Positions 7,824-15,789 of a stretch of 45,316 bases of DNA are shown piece by piece. Both the position numbers and the translations under genes were made by a program. The notes beneath the pieces are model-generated. The model made no database searches, was not told the origin of the DNA, and saw only the letters and a program-made list of their open reading frames with translations. The number at the start of each line of letters is the position of its first letter. Position 1 is the first letter of the stretch. Source of the DNA: JBEIHI01 sp964655245 (lineage in GTDB: Bacteria; Bdellovibrionota; UBA2394); assembly GCA_964655245.1 (NCBI GenBank), contig CAZZLQ010000010.1:1-45316 (forward strand), written 5' to 3'.

Positions 7824-8884
7824 TGTTGAAGTTGATGGGTTCAGTTCTTCTAACGCTTTTGATGTCAGTGCCCGTCTCGGCATTTACTCTCATTTCCAAT
7901 TACGGAAAGGTCGCGCACTGGAAGAACAGCCAAGTGGATTTTTACTTTCATAGCTCCGTTCCCATGGGCTACCGAGATGCCCTGCGAAACTCATTTGCTG
8001 CATGGTCAAATGTTCCAGGTCTTGGATTATCCGTGAATGAGCTGGGGACTACCGCTCAGCCAGCCGTTGATGGAGATGGGAAAAATGTCATCGTTTGGAC
8101 GACAAGTGGTTGGAGGAATTTGAGCTTCCGTCCTCCGGCTGGGGCCCTTGCAGTCACAGTGCTTTCATTTAACTCATCGGATGGGACTCTCAGTGATGCC
8201 GATATTTATTTTAATGATGAGTACTTTGAATGGGGGAATCTCAATGGCGGTGAGATGCTGATTGATGTTGAGAATATTGGCACTCATGAGGTCGGCCACT
8301 TGATGGGGTTGGATCACTCATCGGAAGATCCCTTTGAGGATGATTCTGAGCTCTTAGATGCGACCATGTATTATGCCTCTGCCTACGGTGAGATTGAGCG
8401 GCGAGATTTGGCTGCGTCGGATGAGCTGGGAATCAGAGCGCTCTATTCGACGGAAAGCAGAACGACTCCTCGAATCGACTCGGTTCTGTCTCTTGGCGGT
8501 GGAGTGGGAGCAAGAAAGTATCGCATCACAGGCCAGAACTTCGGAGAGCTCACGAGTTTTGTCATCACGAATGATTCCTCAAGTGTCTACGACGAAGTGG
8601 CGCGCTATCGACGGATTCTATCGTCGACTGAGGCGGAGGTGACGGTGGAACTCGCAGGATTTTCGAATGGCTCAGCCCGGTTAGTGGCGGTCAATGGTCC
8701 TGATCATCGCAGTGATTATCGCGTGAGTATCGAGAGCTCCTCTCTTTCTGCTGACTCTGCTGGCGGAGGTGGATGTAGTCTGCAGCCAAGACCGATTCCT
8801 CAATTTTCTTGGGTGACATTTTACTTTTGCTTCCTGGCAACCATCTCGCTGATGCTGGCTCGGCGCCGCTTCCGTCATTCCTGA
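7823..8884 (+). CDS. Matrixin-type (M10A) metalloprotease with C-terminal sorting-like tail
   Basis: 353 residues, start at the ATG at 7823 (a TTG just upstream is also possible). After a signal peptide (to about 20), the catalytic domain carries the extended zinc motif H155-E-V-G-H159-L-M-G-L-D-H165 and the Met-turn (A-T-M182-Y-Y), which define metzincins of the matrixin group. Residues 214-310 form a separate beta-rich domain, possibly IPT-like. The last 40 residues are a tripartite tail: Gly-rich with cysteine (G-G-G-G-C, 314-318), a hydrophobic segment (about 329-346), and an R-R-R-F-R-H-S basic end. That architecture is shared by MYXO-CTERM and GlyGly-CTERM sorting signals. No propeptide cysteine switch is obvious. 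Confidence 0.9.
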   Translation: MLKLMGSVLLTLLMSVPVSAFTLISNYGKVAHWKNSQVDFYFHSSVPMGYRDALRNSFAAWSNVPGLGLSVNELGTTAQPAVDGDGKNVIVWTTSGWRNLSFRPPAGALAVTVLSFNSSDGTLSDADIYFNDEYFEWGNLNGGEMLIDVENIGTHEVGHLMGLDHSSEDPFEDDSELLDATMYYASAYGEIERRDLAASDELGIRALYSTESRTTPRIDSVLSLGGGVGARKYRITGQNFGELTSFVITNDSSSVYDEVARYRRILSSTEAEVTVELAGFSNGSARLVAVNGPDHRSDYRVSIESSSLSADSAGGGGCSLQPRPIPQFSWVTFYFCFLATISLMLARRRFRHS

Positions 8885-8932
8885 GAGTAAATAAAGCTTG
8901 GTGATATCGAATCATCTCGTTAAGCTTTGCGT

Positions 8933-9481
8933 ATGTTTGGATTAGGGGAATTCAAGAAGCAAGTACTAGGCTCTATCCGTCAACTTGAGCAGCAGATCTC
9001 TGATCTTAAGCGCGGTGAACAAGAGCTGCGATCTCAAAACGCTCGGCTGATGCAGCTTATGAAGAATATGGGCCGAAAGATCGTCTGCCGACTGCCGATT
9101 TCACTGGAGTCCTTGGAGAAGGGACTGATCTACGATTTGATTTTTGCCGATGAGATTGAAGGCTGGAAAAAGGCTGCGCCGACCGGGATTATTTTAGACA
9201 TACGTCCTCAGATTGAGTTTGCACGAGGGGCTTTGGCTTCTTCTGTGAATATTCCATTGGATCAGATATCGGCCAAGATTGAGGTTTATACCAAAGATAC
9301 GCCGATTCTGTTGATTTGTGACAATGGAGTTCGATCTGCTTCGGTTTCTGAACTGCTTCAAGCGAAAGGCTATCCGTTCATCTACGTCTTAAAGGGTGGC
9401 ATTGCTGGAATGCAAAAGGCTGAACGCCCAAGTTCTCACGTCAGCGAGTCATCTCGCGATGAGCTTGTTGCCAACGCTTAA
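8933..9481 (+). CDS. Rhodanese-like domain protein with N-terminal coiled coil
   Basis: 182 residues from the ATG at 8933. Residues about 5-45 are a heptad-rich helix likely to form a coiled coil. The rest is a rhodanese domain: L-D-I-R-P-Q-I-E-F near 88 (the usual D-x-R-x-x-x-E-F), N-I-P-L-D, and the active loop I-C-D-N-G-V-R-S near 127 with catalytic Cys. Rhodaneses carry persulfide sulfur or act as sulfur-relay or regulatory domains; substrate unknown. Ribosome site is poor. Its stop interlocks with that of the convergent gene (TTAA at 9478-9481). Confidence 0.85.
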   Translation: MFGLGEFKKQVLGSIRQLEQQISDLKRGEQELRSQNARLMQLMKNMGRKIVCRLPISLESLEKGLIYDLIFADEIEGWKKAAPTGIILDIRPQIEFARGALASSVNIPLDQISAKIEVYTKDTPILLICDNGVRSASVSELLQAKGYPFIYVLKGGIAGMQKAERPSSHVSESSRDELVANA

Positions 9482-10449
9482 GCGGTTGGTTTACTCATTC
9501 GGTCACGAATTTTTCGGCCCATTTCTTCCAATGGATGTTTTGAATCTCGCTCTTCCTGGGCTCTGAAGCTTGAGCTTTCGATATTTGTGAGAAACTCTTG
9601 AGCAAACTGGCCCGACTGAATCTCGGTTAGGACTTCTTTCATTCGCTCTTTGGTGGATAAATCAATCACACGAGGTCCTCTTGTGACGTCTCCATAGCGA
9701 GCTGTCGGGCTGATGCGACGTCTCATTCCAGTGATTCCATCTTTCCAAATGAGATCGACAATAAGCTTCAACTCATAGAGAGATTCAAAGTATGCGGCCT
9801 CGGGATGATAGCCCGCCTCCACCATGACCTCGTAAGATGTCTTCAGTAAGGCCGAGACCCCTCCGCAAAGAAGCGCTTGCTCCGAAAACAGATCGCACTC
9901 CGTTTCATCGCGAAACCGAGCCCAAATGAGTCCTTGCGGATGGCAGCCAATTCCAAGCGCATAGGCTTCCGCCCAGGACTTAAGAGCATCATCATTGCGA
10001 GAGTTTTCAAGAGCGAGAATCGCAGGAAGAGCTTGGCTCGTTTGATAAAACTCGACGAGTCCGTGAGCCGCACCCTTGGGGGCCACTAAGAGGTGAGCTG
10101 GGCCGCCCGGTTCCATCGCCAGCGTCTTAAAGTGGGTGCTAAATCCATGGGCAAAAATCCAAGCGCTTGGTGTGCCCCGACGACGGATCTCAGAGGCAAC
10201 TTGGTGGTGGGCCTGGTCTGGAACGTTGAGAACAACAAAGGCTCCTTGAGGATCGAAGGAATTTAAGTCGACCACATCAAAGCCCTCAGCTTGGGCTTTG
10301 GACCAAGACGGACTTGCGGGTCTAAGGGCTAATTTAAAGGGGACCTCGGAGCGTTTGAGGTTGAGGGCCTCCGCGCGTCCCTGGGCTCCAAATCCGACGA
10401 GAATCAGGGGAAATTGCCTTAAAGTCTCAAGAAATGGAGTTTTTAGCAT
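9478..10449 (-). CDS. ilvC: Ketol-acid reductoisomerase-like protein (class I), orphan
   Basis: 323 residues from the ATG at 10447-10449, chosen over an ATG at 10467 because AAGGA lies 8 nt upstream. The nucleotide-binding G-F-G-A-Q-G and the R-P-A-S-P-S-W phosphate loop (NADPH type) are intact. The C-domain holds the metal ligands: E-T-E-C-D-L-F-S-E-Q (Asp and Glu), E-S-L-Y-E-L-K (two Glu), and I-S-P-T-A-x-Y-G-D (Ser). These are the residues that bind two Mg2+ and substrate when acetolactate is rearranged and reduced in valine/isoleucine synthesis. The N-terminus is shorter than usual by about 10 residues. No ilvB, ilvN, ilvD or leu genes are near, so the physiological role is open. Confidence 0.88.
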   Translation of the reverse strand: MLKTPFLETLRQFPLILVGFGAQGRAEALNLKRSEVPFKLALRPASPSWSKAQAEGFDVVDLNSFDPQGAFVVLNVPDQAHHQVASEIRRRGTPSAWIFAHGFSTHFKTLAMEPGGPAHLLVAPKGAAHGLVEFYQTSQALPAILALENSRNDDALKSWAEAYALGIGCHPQGLIWARFRDETECDLFSEQALLCGGVSALLKTSYEVMVEAGYHPEAAYFESLYELKLIVDLIWKDGITGMRRRISPTARYGDVTRGPRVIDLSTKERMKEVLTEIQSGQFAQEFLTNIESSSFRAQEERDSKHPLEEMGRKIRDRMSKPTA

Positions 10450-10518
10450 GGATTTGATCCTTTTCATTCAGAGCTAGCAGAGCTATAGAACTTTGCAATT
10501 TCCATTAAGAAAGCCACT

Positions 10519-11208
10519 ATGAAAACCATCCATCATTTAGTTATCCCCTTTACCGAGATCCCCTTTGAAGGGGTTCAGGTTGAATCCTCCGATCCATTTG
10601 CCACATTTTCGGATCCCCAGATGGACGCTGAAGAATTGCGTCGTCTGCAGGATAACTTCAAAGACCCTATTCAGGTTTCGGCTGTGCTCACGCCTGTGGC
10701 TCAAAAGGTCGATGTGCGTGGCGATATGCGCACGCTCATCTCTGAAATCTGTGATCGTTGTACGGAGACATTTAAGCAGCCTGCTTCTGCCTCCATTTCC
10801 ACTTTCTTGATGCCCGCTCAGCAGTTTTCTGCGCATGACAAACCAGGTGGCAAGGTGATTCATGGTCCCACTCGAGGCGGCAAGAAATCTCGCCATCATT
10901 CGAAGTCCAAAGCTCCGGTTCTTTCGGACGCACCCGGGGAGCATGAAGATGTCAGCTTTGGTTCCTATGATGGGCACACTGTAGACTTGCGTCCCCTGGT
11001 TCGCGAGCAGTTGATTCTGACGATTCCGATGCGTGCTGTTTGCGATCCGGGTTGCGAAGGCTTGTGCCTGCGATGCGGTGAAAATATTCAAAGAAAGGAA
11101 TGCCGCTGCAAAGAAGGTCCCCAGAGAGTGGAATCCGAAGAGGTTCGCTCTCTCGGCAATTCTTTGGCCGACCAGCTTCAAAAAGCTGTATCGAGGTCTG
11201 CCTTTTAG
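10519..11208 (+). CDS. yceD: YceD/DUF177 family protein
   Basis: 229 residues. The family hallmarks are present: a first cysteine pair C78-D-R-C81 and a C-terminal cluster C175, C179, C183, C186, C195 and C197 (C-x3-C-x3-C-x2-C-G spacing), a probable zinc-ribbon. Between the lobes (about 106-133) is a basic Lys/His/Gly-rich insertion not usual in E. coli YceD. YceD/DUF177 proteins are almost always encoded just before rpmF and plsX; they are linked to 23S rRNA and ribosome assembly in plants and bacteria. Here plsX follows on the same strand 1.15 kb later but rpmF is missing and an opposite-strand gene is inserted. Confidence 0.88.
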   Translation: MKTIHHLVIPFTEIPFEGVQVESSDPFATFSDPQMDAEELRRLQDNFKDPIQVSAVLTPVAQKVDVRGDMRTLISEICDRCTETFKQPASASISTFLMPAQQFSAHDKPGGKVIHGPTRGGKKSRHHSKSKAPVLSDAPGEHEDVSFGSYDGHTVDLRPLVREQLILTIPMRAVCDPGCEGLCLRCGENIQRKECRCKEGPQRVESEEVRSLGNSLADQLQKAVSRSAF

Positions 11209-11219
11209 TTTTTCAAAGC

Positions 11220-12218
11220 TTACTGGGATCCAAGTTCAAACAGACGGGCAAGTCCTGGCTGATCGGTTTCAACTTTCTGGCACTGAAAGAGATAGGGCTG
11301 CGCCTTTCCTGCAAGAATCTCAGACTTCGTTTCATGCGAAACTCTGGGCAGCTCTGTCATGATCTTTTGACCAGGTGCGAATTCGGTGTCGTCTTCCACA
11401 GCAGCAATCATAACTGGCTGAGGGGCGGAGCCAGCAGCTAGTGGATAAGTCCATTGACCTTCTGCTTTGTCGATGACTTGAAATTCCTCGGGACGATTTG
11501 AATCCTGAACGATGATTTTTTTTACTTCCTTTGTTTCTTTGTCTCGAATGTATCCAACGACTCGAACTGAGTGTCCAACGGCTTGATTGGAATCTTTAAG
11601 AGCAAGGTGAACGCTCTTTCCGGAGTTAATTCTTTCGGAGATGACGGAGGCAGCATCCGAACCAGTTTTTTCAGCCATGAGAGCGAAGGGGCCCGAGACT
11701 TCAGGTGCTTTGTTGGCGTTGTCGAGAGCCGTCTTAAACTTGGCATCGGCGGTCAGAATCGTATGGGCCTTTTGAATGTCTTTGACGGTGTCTTTAAGAA
11801 TGCTTTGAACCGTTGAATCAGCGTAGAAGTCCGAGAGTTTTGAGAAGCCGGCGATCGCCTCGAACTTTTCCCCTCGTGCCGCTGCCATGAGTTTGTTCTT
11901 GATGGCTTCATCGCTGTCTCGAGGACCGGCTGCAAAGAGTTCCCTGTTTCGATCGAGAGCGGAGAGCTTTTGCTCAAGATGAACAATTCCAAAGCAAATC
12001 CCGATCTTTGTTTTGGGGTCTGAGGGGTCGGATTCATTGGCGATGGGGAAAACCTCATTTTCGGGGATTTCGATCATGACGAGCTCTTCGTTGGGCCCGA
12101 GGGATGCTCGAATTTCAGAGTAGCGGTCATTTGCATGTGCCAAGGTCGACTGAAGATTGATCAACAGAATCAAGGAGCTCAATCGCAAGGTAAACTGCAT
12201 CAGGGCAAAAGAGTGCAA
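11220..12218 (-). CDS. Exported papain-like (cysteine-peptidase-fold) protein
   Basis: 332 residues with a signal peptide (to about 29, A-H-A-N). The start is a TTG at 12216-12218 with an AGGAGG 10 nt upstream; an in-frame ATG 18 nt downstream is the alternative. I infer a papain-like fold from three elements in the right order: K-I-G-I-C75-F-G (Cys at a helix N-terminus), a G-H216-S-V-R-V-V-G-Y strand, and I-V-Q-D239-S-N241, which match the Cys, His and Asp/Asn of C39-type or similar secreted cysteine peptidases. Activity is untested and the helical middle is unlike known families. It sits between yceD and plsX on the opposite strand. Confidence 0.65.
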   Translation of the reverse strand: MHSFALMQFTLRLSSLILLINLQSTLAHANDRYSEIRASLGPNEELVMIEIPENEVFPIANESDPSDPKTKIGICFGIVHLEQKLSALDRNRELFAAGPRDSDEAIKNKLMAAARGEKFEAIAGFSKLSDFYADSTVQSILKDTVKDIQKAHTILTADAKFKTALDNANKAPEVSGPFALMAEKTGSDAASVISERINSGKSVHLALKDSNQAVGHSVRVVGYIRDKETKEVKKIIVQDSNRPEEFQVIDKAEGQWTYPLAAGSAPQPVMIAAVEDDTEFAPGQKIMTELPRVSHETKSEILAGKAQPYLFQCQKVETDQPGLARLFELGSQ

Positions 12219-12228
12219 AATCTACGCC

Positions 12229-12234
12229 CCTCCT
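12229..12234 (-). promoter_or_regulatory. AGGAGG ribosome site deciding a TTG start
   Basis: The complement of 12229-12234 reads AGGAGG, 10 nt before the TTG at 12216-12218 and 28 nt before the first ATG at 12198-12200. This favours the TTG as start of the papain-like protein. Confidence 0.6.
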
Positions 12235-12361
12235 AAGGTCTTGATTCTCATGGATTTGCCAGAGCGAGTGCGCAGAAATCTGCGGTAAGGCCTTGAAATC
12301 ATTGCGAGGTTTTTGGAAGTTTTCCTAGTGATTTGGGGGGCGAGTCGCTATAAGAAAAGAC

Positions 12362-13468
12362 GTGTTTTCAGCGCGAATAGCCCTCGATGCAATGGGGGGA
12401 GACTTCTATGCACTTCCGAATCTTCAAGGCGCCTACTGGGCGATCAAGAAGTCGCAAACTCTTGGAAAGAACATCCAGGTTTTCTTGGTGGGTCCTGAGG
12501 ATCGTGTGATTGGCAGGCTTAAGGACGCTGTTCAGGATCCGACGGTTCCTTCTGATTTTCGAATCAACGAGGCGGAGTTTCGGCACTTTGTCGATAAAGG
12601 CTTTTTGGTGCCAGTGACTTCCACTCAGGTTGTTGAAATGGATGACAGTCCTGCTTCGGCAGTTCGAACCAAAAAAGATTCGTCATTAGCGAGAGCCTAC
12701 CACTTGGTGAAGGCTGGTCAGGCGGATGCGATGATTTCTGCTGGCAACTCAGGAGCGGTAATGGCCTATGGAATTGCACTTTTGGGAAGATTGCCGGAGG
12801 TGAGACGCCCAGCGATTCTCTGCACGATGCCCTCGAAAGGTGGATTTTGCTCGATTCTCGATGCAGGAGCAAATGTGGACTGCACGGCTGAGCATTTGGC
12901 TCAGTTTGCAACGATGGGAATGATCTATTCGCAAGTTGTTTTTAGTAAGCCTCAGCCGCGAGTTGCATTGATGAATATTGGCGAGGAAGAGGGCAAAGGA
13001 AATGAGCTGACCAAAGAGGCTCATGAGCGATTGAAGGCATCCTTTGGTCCTTGCTATGTGGGATTTGCTGAAGGGCGCGATGTTTTTAATGGCAAAGTAG
13101 ACGTGATTGTTTGTGATGGCTTTGTGGGCAATGTGCTTTTGAAGACCGCTGAGGGAGTGGCCAAGATGGTCAAAGAAACTCTCAAAGAGGAGCTTTCTCG
13201 AAATCCTGTTCGCGCTCTGGGTGCCCTTCTTGCGCGCGGGGGTTTTGATGCGCTCAAATCACGCATGGATTACAGGGAGTATGGCGCCGCTCCTTTGATT
13301 GGTCTGAATGGACTTGGGATGGTGGCGCATGGATCCAGTGATGGAAAGGCGATCACCAGTTCGATTTTGTTAGCGACTCGATACGTCGAGGGCGGCTTGA
13401 TGCAAAAACTTCGAGAGGCCTTCGGTGCCAACGACTCTGAGTCCTCAAAGGAAGGAGCAGGTTCATGA
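12362..13468 (+). CDS. plsX: Phosphate acyltransferase PlsX
   Basis: 368 residues, GTG start at 12362. The N-terminal A-L-D-A-M-G-G-D motif and the later S-A-G-N-S-G-A, D-A-G-A-N-V-D and D-G-F-V-G-N-V-L-L segments identify PlsX, which converts acyl-ACP and phosphate to acyl phosphate for phospholipid synthesis. The C-terminus carries the Y-R-E-Y-G-A-A-P-L-I-G loop. The stop overlaps the fabG start (ATGA, 13465-13468). No fabH or fabD lies between plsX and fabG, unlike the common gene order. A TATAAG hexamer lies 10 nt before the GTG, but I see no good -35. Confidence 0.97.
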   Translation: MFSARIALDAMGGDFYALPNLQGAYWAIKKSQTLGKNIQVFLVGPEDRVIGRLKDAVQDPTVPSDFRINEAEFRHFVDKGFLVPVTSTQVVEMDDSPASAVRTKKDSSLARAYHLVKAGQADAMISAGNSGAVMAYGIALLGRLPEVRRPAILCTMPSKGGFCSILDAGANVDCTAEHLAQFATMGMIYSQVVFSKPQPRVALMNIGEEEGKGNELTKEAHERLKASFGPCYVGFAEGRDVFNGKVDVIVCDGFVGNVLLKTAEGVAKMVKETLKEELSRNPVRALGALLARGGFDALKSRMDYREYGAAPLIGLNGLGMVAHGSSDGKAITSSILLATRYVEGGLMQKLREAFGANDSESSKEGAGS

Positions 13469-14223
13469 ATTCATTTTTTTCACTACAAGGGCAGGTTGCT
13501 CTGGTTACAGGCGGAGGGCGGGGAATTGGAGCTGCCATTTCCCGGCGCCTCGCTCAGGCGGGTGCAACCGTGATTGTGAATTATCGTGCCGAGCCCAAAG
13601 AGGCTCAGGCGATTGCTGATGAATGCTGTGTGTTTTCGGTCCAGTCTCGGGCTATTCAATTTGATGTCTCAAAAGCCGATCAAGTGGATCAGGCGATCGA
13701 GACGATTCAAAAAGACCTAGGAAAGATCGATATTCTTGTTTGTAATGCGGGGATCTCTCGAGATGCTTTGGTTCCCCGTGCCTCTGAGGAGCATTTTCAG
13801 GAGGTGCTCAATACAAATTTTATGGGGACTGTGAATCCCATTCGCGCCGTTTCCCGCTCCATGATGAAAAATCGCTATGGTCGGATCGTCTGCATTGGCT
13901 CTGTCGTTGGGGAGTCTGGCAACAAGGGCCAGGCTGCTTACTCAGCCTCAAAGTCGGCGCTTTTTGGTTTGGCCAAATCCGTGGCTCTTGAGCTTGGTTC
14001 AAGGGGGGTCACGTGTAATGTCTTGTGCCCGGGCTTCATCGATACGGAAATGACTCGAAGCCTGCCTGCAGAAGTCCAAAAAGCCTATATGGACAAGATC
14101 CCCCTGGGCCGCTTTGCCTCCCCTGAGGAAGTAGCTGAATCAGTGCATTTCCTGGTCTCCAAAGAGGCTGGCTACATCACAGGGGCCACTTTAGATGTTA
14201 ACGGCGGAATGTTCATGCGCTAG
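13465..14223 (+). CDS. fabG: 3-oxoacyl-ACP reductase FabG
   Basis: 252 residues with GGAAGGAG upstream of the ATG. SDR features: the T-G-G-G-R-G-I-G nucleotide loop (15-22), N-A-G-I near 94-97, and catalytic Ser146, Tyr159 and Lys163 (Y-S-A-S-K), then C-P-G-F-I-D-T. It reduces 3-oxoacyl-ACP with NADPH in fatty-acid elongation. Neighbours plsX, acpP and fabF support fatty-acid synthesis rather than another SDR role. The TAG stop lies inside a 5-bp hairpin (TAGGC-TTTT-GCCTA, 14221-14234). Confidence 0.97.
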   Translation: MNSFFSLQGQVALVTGGGRGIGAAISRRLAQAGATVIVNYRAEPKEAQAIADECCVFSVQSRAIQFDVSKADQVDQAIETIQKDLGKIDILVCNAGISRDALVPRASEEHFQEVLNTNFMGTVNPIRAVSRSMMKNRYGRIVCIGSVVGESGNKGQAAYSASKSALFGLAKSVALELGSRGVTCNVLCPGFIDTEMTRSLPAEVQKAYMDKIPLGRFASPEEVAESVHFLVSKEAGYITGATLDVNGGMFMR

Positions 14224-14241
14224 GCTTTTGCCTAGACTTTG

Positions 14242-14270
14242 TTGACGGCGTTTTAAGGGAGTTTTAAAAC
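14242..14270 (+). promoter_or_regulatory. Possible sigma-70 promoter for acpP, overlapping an inverted repeat
   Basis: TTGACG (14242-14247), a 17-nt spacer and TAAAAC (14265-14270) give a reasonable promoter just 28 nt before the acpP ATG. The same bases form an AT-rich inverted repeat CGTTTTAA/TTAAAACG (14249-14256 and 14264-14271) followed by TTTTTATTTT, which could also be a weak terminator or attenuator. Acyl carrier protein is needed in large amounts, so an extra promoter here makes sense. Confidence 0.45.
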
Positions 14271-14298
14271 GTTTTTATTTTAGTTTTAAGGAGCAAGT

Positions 14299-14529
14299 AT
14301 GGAATTGGAATCACAAGTAAAATCATTAATCTCAAAAAGCCTCAAGATTCCCGAGGAGAATGTGAAGTTAGAAAGCGCGTTCATCGAGGATTTGGGTGCT
14401 GATTCCTTGGATATCGTTGAACTTGTGATGGCGATGGAAGATGAGTTCCAAATTGAGATTCCAGACAAAGATGCTGAGCAAATCAAGACCGTGACTGACG
14501 CGGTCAACTACATCAAATCTCACAAGTAA
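14299..14529 (+). CDS. acpP: Acyl carrier protein
   Basis: 76 residues with AAGGAG before the ATG. Helical, acidic protein with the D35-S36-L37 motif; Ser36 takes the 4'-phosphopantetheine arm that carries growing acyl chains. Flanking fabG and fabF confirm the fatty-acid ACP role. The next gene starts 5 nt past the stop. Confidence 0.98.
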   Translation: MELESQVKSLISKSLKIPEENVKLESAFIEDLGADSLDIVELVMAMEDEFQIEIPDKDAEQIKTVTDAVNYIKSHK

Positions 14530-14534
14530 GAGGT

Positions 14535-15788
14535 ATGACTTTGCGCCGAGTGGCAGTTACAGGAGTATCCGCCATATCCGCCCTAGGAGTGGGGCGTGAT
14601 CGTAATTGGGCGGCACTCATGGAATCCCGCTCGGGCATCGATCGTATATCTGCTTTTGATCCGGCTCCTTTTCGGAGCCAAATTGCTGGTCAGGTCAAAG
14701 ACTTCAAACCGGAGTCCGTCATTCCCGCAAAAGACGTTCGAATGATGGACCTCTTTATTCAATATTCTGTGGTGGCTTCCGAGGAAGCCTTTCGACAGTC
14801 TGGGCTTACATCAGGCCTTTCCCCGATTCCCGAGGCTTTGCAAGAGCGTGCGGGATGTTTGATTGGATGCGGCTTGGGCGGTCTGCCCGATATTGAAGTG
14901 ACGCAAAAGGTTGTTTACTCACGAGGTCCCAGCAGGATCTCGCCCTTCTTTATTCCCAAGATCATTGCGAATCTGGCCCCTGGGCATGGTGGAATTTATT
15001 TTGGTTTGAGAGCTGCGAATTTTTGTACGACGTCAGCTTGCTCCTCGGGAGCTCACGCCATTGGAGAAGCGTTCAGACATATTCGACATGGCTATGCTGA
15101 CATCATGTTATGTGGCGGCACTGAAGCGACGATTTCACCTCTCTGTGTGGGTGGTTTTGATGCCATGAGAGCGCTATCAACTCGAAACGACGCTCCTCAA
15201 AAGGCTTCACGTCCCTTTGATTCCGGTCGAGACGGATTCGTTGTGGGAGAGGGAGCTGGGATGGTTATCCTCGAGGAATGGGAGTCAGCAAAGAAACGCG
15301 GAGCCAATATTCTTGCTGAGTTGGTCGGTTACGGAGCGAACTGTGATGCTTACCATGTGACTGCTCCCTCTGAGGGCGGGCAGGGTGCCGGTCGAGCTAT
15401 GGAGCTCGCTTTGGAAGACGCTCGTGTTTCTCGAGATGCAGTGGGGGCTGTTAATGCCCATGGAACATCCACTCAGCTTGGCGATATTGCTGAAACGATG
15501 GCCATCAAACGAGTCTTTGGTGATCATGCGAAGAAGATCAAAGTCTCGGCGACCAAGTCGATGACTGGACATTGTTTAGGAGCGGCTGGTGGTATTGAAG
15601 CTGTTTTTTCTGTGCTTTCGCTCGTGCATCAAAAAGTTCCACCGACTTTGAATTTGGATCAGCCAGATCCGCAATGTGATCTCGATTATGTTCCTCATCA
15701 TGCACAGGACCATAAGTGCGATGTCATCGTCTCCAATAGTTTTGGATTCGGTGGAACAAACGCAAGTCTAGTATTCAAGAGGGTTTGA
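14535..15788 (+). CDS. fabF: 3-oxoacyl-ACP synthase II
   Basis: 417 residues. Condensing-enzyme triad is in place: Cys169 (T-S-A-C-S-S-G), His309 (N-A-H-G-T-S-T) and His346 (M-T-G-H-C-L-G-A-A-G), plus Lys341. The C-terminal S-N-S-F-G-F-G-G-T-N-A loop is also present. It extends acyl-ACP by two carbons with malonyl-ACP. AAGAGG before the ATG. The neighbours are acpP and rpiB, spaced by 5 and 1 nt, so a tight operon. Confidence 0.97.
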   Translation: MTLRRVAVTGVSAISALGVGRDRNWAALMESRSGIDRISAFDPAPFRSQIAGQVKDFKPESVIPAKDVRMMDLFIQYSVVASEEAFRQSGLTSGLSPIPEALQERAGCLIGCGLGGLPDIEVTQKVVYSRGPSRISPFFIPKIIANLAPGHGGIYFGLRAANFCTTSACSSGAHAIGEAFRHIRHGYADIMLCGGTEATISPLCVGGFDAMRALSTRNDAPQKASRPFDSGRDGFVVGEGAGMVILEEWESAKKRGANILAELVGYGANCDAYHVTAPSEGGQGAGRAMELALEDARVSRDAVGAVNAHGTSTQLGDIAETMAIKRVFGDHAKKIKVSATKSMTGHCLGAAGGIEAVFSVLSLVHQKVPPTLNLDQPDPQCDLDYVPHHAQDHKCDVIVSNSFGFGGTNASLVFKRV

Positions 15789-15789
15789 T

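Noticed and set aside
10450..10467. Upstream ATG at 10467 for the KARI gene
   Set aside because: No Shine-Dalgarno precedes it, whereas the ATG at 10449 has AAGGA at 8 nt.
10537..11181. 214-codon minus-strand reading frame opposite yceD
   Set aside because: It is antisense to a clear DUF177 gene and shows no family features.
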